A stretch of 13,893 nucleotides of DNA from the NCBI GenBank assembly GCA_028288395.1, contig JAQBNV010000345.1:1-13893 (forward strand), written 5' to 3'. Under the pieces are notes generated by a model. The model ran no database searches. It saw only the letters and a program-made list of their open reading frames with translations, and was not told the origin of the DNA. This DNA comes from Adhaeribacter sp. (GTDB lineage: Bacteria > Bacteroidota > Bacteroidia > Cytophagales > Hymenobacteraceae). The stretch's first letter is position 1, and every line of letters begins with the position of its first letter. Shown here in pieces: positions 1 through 8,994 of this stretch. Position numbers and translations under genes: made by a program.

Positions 1-1
1 T

Positions 2-394
2 ATGTGGTGGGTTTAAGCTTTATTATCGGCCTTAATTGCTGCCTTAACCGCTATTTTCGCTAAAGTTGGCATCAAAGTGGTTGATACCGATTTGGCTACG
101 GCTATCCGGACAGCAGTCATTTTTACAATTGCCTGGAGCATAGCTTTTTTCAGGGGCGGAACAAACTCCATGGACAAGTTGAACCGGCAGAATTTATCTT
201 TTTTGGTTCTTTCAGGCGTGGCTACTGGCTTGTCCTGGATATTTTAAGTTTCGCAAGTCGCGGCCGTTGCTAAAATTAGCGTAGCAATTGCCATTATTTT
301 AGCGGTTACTTTTCTGGGCGAAACTTTATCCCCTAAGATGTTTATTGGTGCAACTATGATAATTATAGGCACCCTTATTTTAATATTTATATAA
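2..394 (+). pseudogene. Decayed EamA/DMT-family half-size transporter
   Basis: Reading one frame from the ATG at position 2 gives a hydrophobic protein of the short, single-EamA-domain type: MWWV*ALLSALIAAL, then DTDLATAIRTAV, SGVATGLSWIF*VSQVA, and an end in FLGETLSP and a hydrophobic tail. Intact relatives read WVYALLSA and SWLFYFKALQxGxASQVAPVDKLS at these points. TAA stops stand at 14-16 and 245-247, each where a Tyr codon is expected, and about eight codons (the FKALQLGK segment) are missing just after the second stop. The remaining frame is open to the stop at 392-394. An intact protein would be an inner-membrane drug/metabolite transporter of unknown substrate. Two stops plus an in-frame deletion argue for a true pseudogene rather than a sequencing error. 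The family call rests on remembered consensus. Confidence 0.8.
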
Positions 395-549
395 ATCGGA
401 TTTAAAGTTCTCTGAAGAAAAATAAATTTAAAAAGTTAAGTAACAAGACAGAAGTAAATTATATCATTGTTTTTATTAATTACTGATAATCAATTTTTAA
501 TAATTTATCACCTATAACATTAAACTGTCAATTAACTTAAAGGGAAATT

Positions 550-2289
550 TCAGGCGCGCGCTGTTAATTCATTTGGCACGGATTGATTTGTTGGTACTAC
601 CGTTTTCTCTTCTGTCATTTCTTTTTCTTGGTTAAAATAAAGCAGGCGCGAAGGTATGGCCAGCCCTTTTCCGTCCGCTTCTACTGTCTCCATCATCTGT
701 AAAATCAGATTTTCCTGTATTTCCAGAAACTCATTATAATCAATGGTATTTATATAGCCGAAAACTTCTACTATCAGCGCATCTTCCGTAATTTCAATTA
801 AACGAACCCGGGACGATTCCAGGTCCATTTTGGGGGTCAATTCCAGGAGATTGCGCAACGCCGGCAGCAGTGTTCGGATCTGGCTTGGAGTAGTCTGATA
901 ATGTAGCCGGAGTTTCGGATTAATCAGGTAACGATCCCGGTGGGCAAAATTCTCGATCTGCAGCGATGAAAACTCTCCGTTAGGGATGGTAACAATGGTC
1001 CGCTCGTTGGTACGAAGGCGCGTGGAGCGCATGCCAATTTGTTCTACCTTACCCAGGGTTTGTCCCACTTTGCAGAAATCCCCCACCCGGATGGGCTGAT
1101 CGGCAATTAAAGTTACGCTGCCGACAAAATTTTCCACGGTTTTCTGGGCTCCCAGTGCCAGCGCGATACCTCCAATTCCCAAGGCTGCAATACCGGTAGT
1201 TACATCGAAACCAAAGGTGCTGAGAATGGTAATAACGCCCAAGATCAGCAAGGCTATTTTGGCCCCGCGCCGCAGGAATAGCACAATAGATATGCCCGAC
1301 ATATTATTGTGCCGAATCATCTGCTTTTCCCCGAACCGGGTTAAAACATCTATGAGCCGCCAGAGTAAAAGCAACACCGCTACCATCCCCACTATTATAG
1401 TCAGCTCGCTGAAGCGCTGCCGCACGATAATAGAAATGCCGACTTCCTGGCTGGAAACCACCAGAATCCAGGCCGACAAGTAGAGTCGGATAGGTAATTC
1501 AAAGGCCAGGATGATGCCAACTGTAGGTTCATTTTTAGATTTGTGCCAGAGTAATCGCAGCATAAATATGGCAGCGGAGGTTAAGCTCCAGGCCACTAAG
1601 TAGGACAGTATCGCTAATAGCAACATCGATATCCAATGCCCAATCGGTACCCCTCCCCATTTATTCTCTTTAAGAAAGTCAGGCAGGGTGCGGTCGGCAA
1701 TAGGCTCTTCGACCTCCTCGGGAGTAATAACCGGAATTCTTTTGATTGTTTGGGAGGAAAACAGCCAAATCGGGGCGCCAGTTGCTTCTACCGTCTTTTC
1801 TACAAAAATATCAAACGATTCATCTTTAACGGTAGCCGTACCCACACGATCAAGGTTCGGCCCCAGGTTATCGTTTAGCTGGCCTTCCTGATCGTTGCTG
1901 ATCCAGGAATAAGGAATTATTTTGCCGCCATGATCCAGCAAACGTTGCAAGGCCTGAACCATTTTTATACCGTCTTCCTCTACTTTTAAGGTCGTGTCAA
2001 GGTTCAGGTAACGGGCGGCCTTGGTATAATTTTCGTCCGAAACAGCTTCGATAAAGCCTTCTACGGTGCCGCGGGGGTTACGCCGGCCCAGGGAGTCGTC
2101 CGGCCAGTCTGGCGCGATTACTTCCGGTGAATTTCCGGTGGTGTCGGGTGCAATTACCTGTGCATGGGTAAAAGTGCCGCCTAGCAGCAAAACCGAAAAA
2201 AAAACGGCATATAATAACAGGGTACAAATTGTAGAAAACCGTTTTTCAAGGAGATATACTGGCGTGCATAAGGGCTTTTTAGAAATCAT
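550..2289 (-). CDS. MscS-family mechanosensitive ion channel with N-terminal periplasmic domain
   Basis: This 579-residue inner-membrane protein should open under membrane tension to release solutes during osmotic downshock. Residues 1-43 look like a signal peptide, with a basic start, a hydrophobic stretch at about 21-37 and likely cleavage after THA. Residues 44-215 form a soluble, presumably periplasmic region containing RGTVEGFIEAV. Hydrophobic segments follow at about 217-247, 257-280, 295-316, 333-355 and 360-385. The last is the pore-lining helix, rich in Ala and Gly (GIAALGIGGIALALGAQ), and runs into the MscS beta-domain signature VENFVGSVTLIADQPIRVGD and the later TIVTIPNGEF. The C-terminal 60 or so residues end in a Glu/Lys-rich tail. 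It is much longer than E. coli MscS (286 aa) and nearer the multi-helix paralogues. It is a single-gene unit, divergent from pta, and no terminator hairpin is evident after its stop. Confidence 0.93.
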   Translation of the reverse strand: MISKKPLCTPVYLLEKRFSTICTLLLYAVFFSVLLLGGTFTHAQVIAPDTTGNSPEVIAPDWPDDSLGRRNPRGTVEGFIEAVSDENYTKAARYLNLDTTLKVEEDGIKMVQALQRLLDHGGKIIPYSWISNDQEGQLNDNLGPNLDRVGTATVKDESFDIFVEKTVEATGAPIWLFSSQTIKRIPVITPEEVEEPIADRTLPDFLKENKWGGVPIGHWISMLLLAILSYLVAWSLTSAAIFMLRLLWHKSKNEPTVGIILAFELPIRLYLSAWILVVSSQEVGISIIVRQRFSELTIIVGMVAVLLLLWRLIDVLTRFGEKQMIRHNNMSGISIVLFLRRGAKIALLILGVITILSTFGFDVTTGIAALGIGGIALALGAQKTVENFVGSVTLIADQPIRVGDFCKVGQTLGKVEQIGMRSTRLRTNERTIVTIPNGEFSSLQIENFAHRDRYLINPKLRLHYQTTPSQIRTLLPALRNLLELTPKMDLESSRVRLIEITEDALIVEVFGYINTIDYNEFLEIQENLILQMMETVEADGKGLAIPSRLLYFNQEKEMTEEKTVVPTNQSVPNELTARA

Positions 2290-2772
2290 AATAAGCGATT
2301 CCGGTAAAATTTCTGAATGGGTGTAAAGTAGGAAAAATAATCGGGGCGGAATATTTCTACCAAATTATTTAACGCCCGGAACGTTTTTTTCCAGTATTAA
2401 TTCGCTTCTCCTATACGGAGTAATTAGAATATAGGGTTCCCGCATGCAGGGAAGAACCTGGCTAAAACACGGCCAATGGTCTGGAATATTTTGACTCTAA
2501 ACTAAATATCATTCTAAAAATTACGAACATAAATATTGGCTCAGAAAGGTAAGGAAACCAAAAATGGGGTTTAGAAATCCGGAAAGGTTAATTATTGTTG
2601 GCTAGGAAGTAATGGCTAGGCGCAAATAACGCAATTTACACCATAACATGCTGCAACCTTAAGATCGCGCGTAAGTTTAAGATGAGATAATTCAAGCCCG
2701 GAAGGCGGTTTGCCATTCTGTTTCGGAATGCTTAGGTTTACTCCGCTGCCCAAACCAGTACTTACTTTCTAT
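2290..2772. other. Divergent intergenic region between the MscS gene and pta
   Basis: This 483-bp stretch carries the 5' regions of two divergent genes. No open frame of meaningful length lies in it; the longest ATG frames I followed are 9-13 codons. An imperfect hairpin (GGTTCCC and GGGAAGAACC around GCATGCA) sits at 2434-2457. A short inverted repeat (CATTC-TGTTTCG-GAATG) lies at 2714-2730 in what would be the pta leader. I could not find a -33/-7 pair of the Bacteroidota type for either gene. TAAGTTTA at 2672 is one base off the -7 consensus but lacks a placed TTG upstream. Neither hairpin has a U tract, so neither looks like a terminator. Confidence 0.5.
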
Positions 2773-4863
2773 ATGACCAAAACAATATTTATCGCTACCG
2801 CCGAGCCATACAGTGGCAAATCCATTGTTGCGCTGGGTTTAGTAAACATGCTGCTGGGTAAAGCCCGGAAAGTGGGCTACTTCAAACCCATCATCACCGA
2901 TAATCCCCGGGAGAAACGGGATGTTCATATCGATACCATTATTAGTTATTTCAATCTGCCTATCCAGTACGAAGATACTTACGCGTTTACCCGGCAGGAA
3001 GTAATGGGTTTTGTAGAATCGGGTGACCAGGGCGAAATAATTGATACCGTAATAGCCAAATTTAAGAAGCTAGAAGAAAACTACGATTTTACCATTGTAG
3101 AAGGCAGCGACTTCCTGGGGCAGGGAATTGCTTTCGAATTTGACGCTAACTTTATGATTGCCAAAAACCTGGGGGCACCGATAATATATGTGGTTTCAGG
3201 TGAAAACAAAACTACCGCTCAGCTTATAAACGAGACCTTAACCGTACTGCGTAATTTTGAGAACCGGGAAGTTCAGGTGCTAGCCATCGTAGCAAATAAA
3301 ATTAAGCCCGACCAGGCCGCCGATGTAAAAGCGTTGCTCCTGGCGCAATTACCGCCCGATATTATACTGGCAGTAATTCCGGAAGACAAAAATCTGCTCA
3401 ACCCAACCATGAAGGAAATTTACGAAAGCCTGAACGGTAAACTTTTATTTGGGGAAAGCCAGCTTACCAACCAGGTCGATAATTTTGTTACCGGCGCCAT
3501 GCAGGTACCCAATTTCCTGAACCATTTAAACGATAATTTATTAATTGTGACCCCCGGCGACCGCGGCGATATTATTATTTGCGCTTTGGTGGCCAATTTA
3601 TCGGTAAACTACCCGAAAGTGGCAGGTATTGTGCTAACGGCCGGCACGGAACCCGAAGAACCAATTCTGCGGCTGATTGAAGGTTTGCAAACCGTAGTAC
3701 CCATAATAGCGGTAAAAACCGGCACTTTTCTCACCACCACCCAAATCGGCGCCATCAAATCCCGTATTACGCCCGACAATACGAATAAAATTCAGCTGGC
3801 ACTTAATACTTTTGAAAAGTACGTGGATATACCGGCCCTGGAGGAAAAAATAATCACGTTTAAACCAGAAGGCATTACGCCCCACATGTTTCAGTACCAG
3901 CTGGTAAAATGGGCCAAAAGCCAGAAAAAACACATTGTTTTACCTGAAGGGAACGACGACCGTATCCTCAAAGCCGCCGCCCGGCTCATTAACCAGGACA
4001 TTGTTGATCTTACCATTCTTGGCGACCCGATTCAGATAGCGGAGGCCATCCGGCGATTGGGATTAGATCTGGATTTAAGCCGCCTGCGCATTATAAACCC
4101 GGTGAAATCTGAATTTTACGAATCTTATGTGCAAACCCTATACGAACTCCGCAAAAGCAAAAATGTAGAACTCGAAATGGCTTATGACCTGATGACGGAT
4201 GTTTCGTATTTCGGGACCATGATGGTTTATAAAGGGCACGCCGACGGCATGGTGTCGGGAGCGGTTCATACTACCATGCACACCATCCGGCCGGCTTTAC
4301 AGTTTGTGAAAACCAAGCCGGGTGTTTCGATTGTTTCATCGGTATTTTTTATGTGCCTCCCCGATCGGGTTTCGGTTTTTGGCGATTGTGCCGTAAATCC
4401 TAATCCTACTGCCGAACAGCTAGCCGAAATCGCCATTTCTTCTGCCGAAAGCAGCCGCCGCTTTGGTATTGAGCCCCGGGTGGCCATGTTATCTTATTCT
4501 TCGGGCACTTCGGGCGAAGGCGAAGAAGTAGAAAAAGTAAGGCGGGCCACCGAAATCGTAAGACAGAAAAGGCCGGATTTACTGGTGGAAGGGCCCATTC
4601 AATACGATGCCGCCGTTGATCCGGTAGTAGGCCGCCAAAAATTGCCGCATTCGGCCGTAGCCGGTCAGGCCAGCGTTCTTATTTTTCCGGATCTGAATAC
4701 CGGCAACAACACCTACAAAGCAGTACAACGCGAAACCGGCGCGCTAGCCATTGGTCCCATGTTGCAGGGCCTGAACAAACCTGTTAACGACCTGAGCCGC
4801 GGCTGCACCGTCGACGATATTTTTAATACCGTGGTTATTACCGCTATTCAGAGCCAAGGATAA
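2773..4863 (+). CDS. pta: Phosphate acetyltransferase, long three-domain form
   Basis: The enzyme catalyses acetyl-CoA + phosphate = acetyl phosphate + CoA in the cytoplasm, the first half of the Pta-AckA acetate pathway. The protein is 696 residues from the ATG at 2773. An upstream in-frame TTG at 2710 would add 21 residues with no family resemblance, whereas MTKTIFIATAEPYSGKS is a typical N-terminus. Residues 1-200 are a dethiobiotin-synthetase-like P-loop domain; its motif AEPYSGKS (10-17) keeps GKS but has Ala for the first Gly. About 200-315 is the DRTGG-type middle domain (TPGDRGDIIICAL, 259-271). About 370-690 is the catalytic PTA_PTB domain, with SGTSGEGEEVEKVRRAT at 577-593, VEGPIQYDAAVDP near 605-617, PDLNTGNNTYKAVQR at 639-653 and GPMLQGLNKPVNDLSRG near 661-677. 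Its 97-bp distance to ackA suggests co-transcription. Confidence 0.97.
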   Translation: MTKTIFIATAEPYSGKSIVALGLVNMLLGKARKVGYFKPIITDNPREKRDVHIDTIISYFNLPIQYEDTYAFTRQEVMGFVESGDQGEIIDTVIAKFKKLEENYDFTIVEGSDFLGQGIAFEFDANFMIAKNLGAPIIYVVSGENKTTAQLINETLTVLRNFENREVQVLAIVANKIKPDQAADVKALLLAQLPPDIILAVIPEDKNLLNPTMKEIYESLNGKLLFGESQLTNQVDNFVTGAMQVPNFLNHLNDNLLIVTPGDRGDIIICALVANLSVNYPKVAGIVLTAGTEPEEPILRLIEGLQTVVPIIAVKTGTFLTTTQIGAIKSRITPDNTNKIQLALNTFEKYVDIPALEEKIITFKPEGITPHMFQYQLVKWAKSQKKHIVLPEGNDDRILKAAARLINQDIVDLTILGDPIQIAEAIRRLGLDLDLSRLRIINPVKSEFYESYVQTLYELRKSKNVELEMAYDLMTDVSYFGTMMVYKGHADGMVSGAVHTTMHTIRPALQFVKTKPGVSIVSSVFFMCLPDRVSVFGDCAVNPNPTAEQLAEIAISSAESSRRFGIEPRVAMLSYSSGTSGEGEEVEKVRRATEIVRQKRPDLLVEGPIQYDAAVDPVVGRQKLPHSAVAGQASVLIFPDLNTGNNTYKAVQRETGALAIGPMLQGLNKPVNDLSRGCTVDDIFNTVVITAIQSQG

Positions 4864-4960
4864 ATTATTTCTAATTCTTTTTATTAAATATGAGTAGAAA
4901 ATAATCCTTGCTTGAGGGATGGCTGAAACTCAAAATCGCTTACGCAATTTTAAATACTGC

Positions 4961-6190
4961 ATGAATATATTTGTTATTAACTCCGGCAGCAGTTCCATTA
5001 AATACCAATTGTTTCGCATGCCTTCCGAAAACCCGGTTTGCAGCGGTTTGGTGGAACGGATTGGTTTGGAAAATGCTGTTATTACCCATAAAACCTACAA
5101 AGGTTCGAAGGAGAAAATAATAAAACGTTCGCTGGATTTGCCCAACCACGAAGCCGGGTTACTGGAAGTTAAATTATTATTAACGGATCCGGAAATTGGG
5201 GTAATTCAAAATCCCGCGGAAATACAAGCGGTCGGACACCGGGTGGTGCACGGCGGCGAGAGTTTTTCGGCTACCATCATTATCACCGCAGAAGTTAAAG
5301 CCGAAATTAAAAAACTTTTTCCATTGGCGCCACTTCATAACCCGGCAAATTACCTGGGCATAGAAGTAGCCGAAAAAATATTTACCCAAGCCAAACAAAT
5401 AGTGGTATTCGACACTGCTTTCCACCAAACTATGCCCGAAGAAGCGTATCGTTATGCTTTGCCAAATTCATTTTACACAGATTATGGCATTCGGGTCTAC
5501 GGTTTTCACGGTACCTCACATAAATACGTAGCAGAACAGGCAGCACAATATCTGAACTCTAAAGCTTCTAAACTTATAACCGTTCATCTCGGGAACGGCT
5601 GCAGCATTACGGCGGTCCGAAATGGTCAATCTGTGGATACCAGTATGGGCTTCGGGCCTTTAAGCGGGTTAATCATGGGTACGCGTTCCGGCGATATCGA
5701 CCCGTCAGTTATTTTCCATTTAATCAACCAGCTGGGCTACGATCCGGAGCAGGTGAGTACTTTGCTAAATAAACGCAGCGGCATGTTAGGCCTGGGTGGG
5801 TTCAGCGATATGCGGGACATTGGCAAAGCCATTGCAGCCGGAGATAAGCACGCCAAGTTGGCCCTGGATTTATACGCCTACCGTCTTAAAAAATATATCG
5901 GTTCTTACACCGCCATTCTGAATGGTTTGGATGCTTTGGTATTTACGGCTGGCGTAGGAGAAAACGATACCACCGTCCGGGAATTGGTCTGCCGCGATTT
6001 ATCTTACCTGGGAATAGAACTGGATGAACAAAAAAACCGATTACACGCCAATGGATTGCGGGAAATAAACCAGATGCAATCGCCGGTAAAAATATTGGTT
6101 ATTCCTACGAACGAAGAGTTAGAGATTGCGCAGCAATGTTATGCCTTGGTAAATGCTCCCCGACCGGAAAAAATGGGAAATAAAATCTAA
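4961..6190 (+). CDS. ackA: Acetate kinase
   Basis: Acetate kinase transfers the phosphoryl group of acetyl phosphate to ADP, giving acetate and ATP, and works in reverse for acetate activation. The ATG at 4961 gives 409 residues, close to the usual 400 or so, and starts MNIFVINSGSSSIKYQLF, the standard beginning of the family. An in-frame ATG at 4919 would add 14 unrelated residues. Residues matching the Methanosarcina enzyme's active site are all present: N7, S10, S12, R94 (GHRVVHGG), D151 (FDTAFHQTMP), H183 (GFHGTSH), N212 (HLGNGCS), R242 (GTRSGDIDP) and E385 (TNEE). It follows pta on the same strand and lacks a Shine-Dalgarno sequence. A tight palindrome (AAAGGA-G-TCCTTT, 6189-6201) overlaps the stop codon, but its one-base loop and missing U tract make it a poor terminator. 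Confidence 0.97.
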   Translation: MNIFVINSGSSSIKYQLFRMPSENPVCSGLVERIGLENAVITHKTYKGSKEKIIKRSLDLPNHEAGLLEVKLLLTDPEIGVIQNPAEIQAVGHRVVHGGESFSATIIITAEVKAEIKKLFPLAPLHNPANYLGIEVAEKIFTQAKQIVVFDTAFHQTMPEEAYRYALPNSFYTDYGIRVYGFHGTSHKYVAEQAAQYLNSKASKLITVHLGNGCSITAVRNGQSVDTSMGFGPLSGLIMGTRSGDIDPSVIFHLINQLGYDPEQVSTLLNKRSGMLGLGGFSDMRDIGKAIAAGDKHAKLALDLYAYRLKKYIGSYTAILNGLDALVFTAGVGENDTTVRELVCRDLSYLGIELDEQKNRLHANGLREINQMQSPVKILVIPTNEELEIAQQCYALVNAPRPEKMGNKI

Positions 6191-6368
6191 AGGAGTCCTT
6201 TCAGCGTTGAATTAATTGTAAGTCAATAATGCCAAATAGCACCAACCCGGTTAGAAAATTAAAGAAAGTTGAGCAAAAGAATTTACGGATGCCGGCCGCA
6301 GAATTTAAGTTAACTTCCGGAGGTAATGCGGCAAAGTAGGAGAGGTAAATTTATGAATACTATTTCGG

Positions 6369-8528
6369 TTATTTCAGGTAAGCCAGCAACCCCTGCGGCG
6401 CTAAAGGCAATGTAGTAAGCCGAAGGCCAGTTGCATCTGCAATGGCATTCCGGATCGCGGGTGCTATCCCGACAATGGGCGCTTCTCCCGCTCCAGCCGA
6501 AGGTAAATCTTGCCGGTTAAGCTGAATAATCTGAATGGCCGGCATGTCTTTAAAGCGGGGCACCCGGTACTGCGCAAACTTGGGATTAATTATTTTACCA
6601 TTTTCGAAATGAATGGCCTCGAACAAAGCACCACCCAAGCCTTGTACTACGGCTCCTAATATTTGATTATCTAAATGCCGGGGGTTAATAATGGCACCGC
6701 ACTCGAAAGCCGTGGCAACCCGTATCACTTTTACTACGCCGGTAGACCGGTCTATGGCTACTTCGGCGCAGGTAGCCGTAAAGCCACCTTTTTCCGTTCC
6801 GCCACCTATGCCAAATCCATGATCTTTAGCTGGTTTGGATTTCCCCCAGCCAAACGAAGCCGCTGCGGCTTCAAATACGTTTCGTAACCGGGGTTCCTTC
6901 AAGTTTTTTAACCGAAAAGCCAGGGGATCCTGGTCCAGCAATTGGGCCAAATCATTAATTTGGGATTCCTGCACAAATATATTGGCCGTGGAAGCCAATC
7001 CGCGGTAAGAGCCTTGTTTTAGCGGCGAGTTTACGGGATGGTACTGAATATGCTGGTTTGCTACGGCGTATGGCGTTTGAATGCCGGAAGGCCCAGCATT
7101 GTAATTATGAAACTCCCAGGCAGTGATCGTGCCATCATTTTTAACCCCGCTGCTTACCTCAATAACACCAGCCGGCCGGAAATAGGCCCAGGTAAACTCC
7201 TCTTCGCGTGTCCAGGTTAGTTTTACCGTCTTTTGAGCAACTTTGGCGAGACGGGCCGCTTCCAGGGCTGCTTCTCCGGAGTGTTTACCGCCATAAGCCG
7301 AACCAGTATCGGGCATGATTACCCGCACCTGCTCTTCTTTCAGGTTAAATTCCCGGGCCAGATCGCTTTGTACCCCAAAAGGTCTTTGGGTTCCCGTCCA
7401 GACAGTAAGTTTTCCTTTTTCCCATTTGGCCAAAGCCGCGCGGGGTTCCATAGGTGCATGGGCTATATAATCTATTTGATACGTTTGTTGCAGGGTTTTA
7501 TTTGCAGATGCTAGCCCTACTTTTATATCGCCTTTAATGGTGCCAGAATTCCGGCTGTTGTTTCCTTCCGAAGCATTTTTTTTCAGGTAAGAAAATATAT
7601 CGGCACGCGATGGTTGATCTGTTGTTTGCCACTGGGCCTTGATGGCAGCTATCGCTTTGATTGCCGTGGGCAAATCCGGAGCGGCAACGCCTACAAAATT
7701 TTCTTCGTGCACGGCAACGACGCCATTGATGGCTCTGGCGCCGGATAAATCGACAGCCGTCAGGGTAGCACCGAAAGCTGGCGGGCGTAATATTTTGCCG
7801 TAAAGCATTCCGGGTAACGTATGATCTGAAACATATTTGTGCTTACCGGTTAAAAAATCACGGCCATTTACCTTGGGAACAGATGTCCCCGCAATTTTCC
7901 ATTGTTCAACCGGATGACCTAGGCCCTCATCCTTAATGGTTTGAATAAGCTGTTCTCCTTTGGTAAGCTGGCCGTAGCTAAACGATTTGCGGGTGAGCGG
8001 ATCTGTTATTTTGCCATCCGCTATTTTGAGAGAATTCTTTTCTTTTTTAAAAGCTTGGGCGGCCAAATCCAATAAAGCTTCCCGGGCTGTTAAGGCGGTT
8101 TTACGCAGTTTGCTTCCCATGGCCGGGGTACTCCGGCTACCAAAAGTACCGGCATCGAAAGGAACCAGGTCCGTATCACCCATTATCATTTTTATGGCCG
8201 TAACCGGCACCATCAGTTCTTCGGCTACTATCTGGGCCAGGGAAGTACGGATATTTTGCCCCACCTCTACTTTACCGGTAAAAACGGTGATGATGTTATT
8301 TTCCCCGATATGGAGCCAGGCACCAATCTGATCTTCGGGCACTTTACCGATGGCTACACCTTTTTTATTAGGAGTTGCCAGCGATAAAGTATCGTCTAAA
8401 ACCAGTATTACTGCTAAGCCGCTGCCCAGTAATTTAAAAAATCTACGCCGGTTTATGCCATTAACTCCTTTGGTTACAAATTCGGATTCCGGAGCACTAT
8501 GGGCGAGCATTTTTTCTTTTGGTTCCAT
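6369..8528 (-). CDS. Molybdopterin-binding subunit of a Tat-exported xanthine dehydrogenase/IorB-like molybdenum hydroxylase
   Basis: This 719-residue large subunit of a molybdenum hydroxylase would hydroxylate an aldehyde or N-heteroaromatic substrate using water; the substrate cannot be read from the sequence. NRRRFFKLLGSGLAV (26-40) followed by a hydrophobic run is a twin-arginine signal, so the folded enzyme is probably exported. The order of segments fits the isoquinoline 1-oxidoreductase beta-subunit type: a Mo-cofactor segment first (GKVEVGQNIRTSLAQIVAEE at 85-104; GTFGSRSTPAMGSKLR at 127-142), then the hammerhead-like domain (about 222-300), then further cofactor motifs (DTGSAYGGKHSGE near 407-419; GSYRGLAST at 506-514). 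GAGEAP near 679-684 carries the expected catalytic Glu (E682). It lies 13 bp downstream of the 2Fe-2S subunit and is surely co-transcribed with it. No cofactor-insertion chaperone gene is in the window. Confidence 0.92.
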   Translation of the reverse strand: MEPKEKMLAHSAPESEFVTKGVNGINRRRFFKLLGSGLAVILVLDDTLSLATPNKKGVAIGKVPEDQIGAWLHIGENNIITVFTGKVEVGQNIRTSLAQIVAEELMVPVTAIKMIMGDTDLVPFDAGTFGSRSTPAMGSKLRKTALTAREALLDLAAQAFKKEKNSLKIADGKITDPLTRKSFSYGQLTKGEQLIQTIKDEGLGHPVEQWKIAGTSVPKVNGRDFLTGKHKYVSDHTLPGMLYGKILRPPAFGATLTAVDLSGARAINGVVAVHEENFVGVAAPDLPTAIKAIAAIKAQWQTTDQPSRADIFSYLKKNASEGNNSRNSGTIKGDIKVGLASANKTLQQTYQIDYIAHAPMEPRAALAKWEKGKLTVWTGTQRPFGVQSDLAREFNLKEEQVRVIMPDTGSAYGGKHSGEAALEAARLAKVAQKTVKLTWTREEEFTWAYFRPAGVIEVSSGVKNDGTITAWEFHNYNAGPSGIQTPYAVANQHIQYHPVNSPLKQGSYRGLASTANIFVQESQINDLAQLLDQDPLAFRLKNLKEPRLRNVFEAAAASFGWGKSKPAKDHGFGIGGGTEKGGFTATCAEVAIDRSTGVVKVIRVATAFECGAIINPRHLDNQILGAVVQGLGGALFEAIHFENGKIINPKFAQYRVPRFKDMPAIQIIQLNRQDLPSAGAGEAPIVGIAPAIRNAIADATGLRLTTLPLAPQGLLAYLK

Positions 8529-8541
8529 AATATCGTTTTCC

Positions 8542-8994
8542 TTATACCTTCGTTGCCGCTTCCTGAATAGCTTTCAAAATAAACGGATAGGTACCGCACC
8601 GGCACATATTGCCATTCATGAAAGATTTAATTTGTTCTTCGGTAGGGCTGGCATTATTTTTCAATAAAGCTACCGTAGACATTACCATGCCCGAAGCACA
8701 ATAGCCACACTGAAAAACATCGGCCTGCAAATAAGCTTCCTGCACCGGGTGCAAACGGCCATTTTTTTCTAATCCTTCGATGGTAGTAACCACTTTCCCC
8801 TGCAACGAACCAATGGTGGTGCGGCAGGATCGTACGGCCTTCCCATCTATCAAAACCGTGCAGGCTCCGCACTGGCCTTCGCCACAACCATATTTTGTTC
8901 CGGTAAGGTCAAATTCATCGCGCAACACACTTAGCAGGCTCGCCTCCGGCGTGGCAGAACTGGTGCGTTTGATCTCATTTATAACAAGCTCCAT
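8542..8994 (-). CDS. 2Fe-2S iron-sulfur subunit of the molybdenum hydroxylase
   Basis: This is the small electron-transfer subunit, 150 residues from the ATG at 8994. A TTG at 9015 would add seven residues, but MELVINEIKR is the expected family start. The N-terminal plant-ferredoxin-like domain binds one cluster through C37, C42, C45 and C57 (YGCGEGQCGACTV, then RSC). The C-terminal helical domain binds the second through C96 and C99 (QCGYCASGM) and C131 and C133 (NMCRCGTYP). All eight ligands are present. It has no signal peptide, so in this family it would be carried across the membrane bound to the Tat-signalled large subunit encoded next. It is first in the two-gene operon. The 239-bp upstream gap is A/T-rich and shared with the divergent DinB-type gene. 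Confidence 0.95.
   Translation of the reverse strand: MELVINEIKRTSSATPEASLLSVLRDEFDLTGTKYGCGEGQCGACTVLIDGKAVRSCRTTIGSLQGKVVTTIEGLEKNGRLHPVQEAYLQADVFQCGYCASGMVMSTVALLKNNASPTEEQIKSFMNGNMCRCGTYPFILKAIQEAATKV

Noticed and set aside
2491..2519. TTGACT with a following A/T-rich hexamer as a sigma-70 promoter before pta
   Set aside because: The hexamer 17 bp downstream (CTAAAA) is a poor -10, and the Bacteroidota -7 motif is absent.
2710..2772. Extended TTG start for pta
   Set aside because: The 21 added residues do not resemble the family, while the ATG at 2773 begins exactly at the conserved P-loop domain.
6189..6201. Palindrome AAAGGA-G-TCCTTT as an ackA terminator
   Set aside because: The one-base loop cannot form a hairpin, the palindrome overlaps the stop codon, and no T run follows.
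7038..8667. Several plus-strand open frames of 60-114 codons opposite the molybdenum hydroxylase genes
   Set aside because: They lie antisense to strongly supported coding sequence and show no family features of their own.
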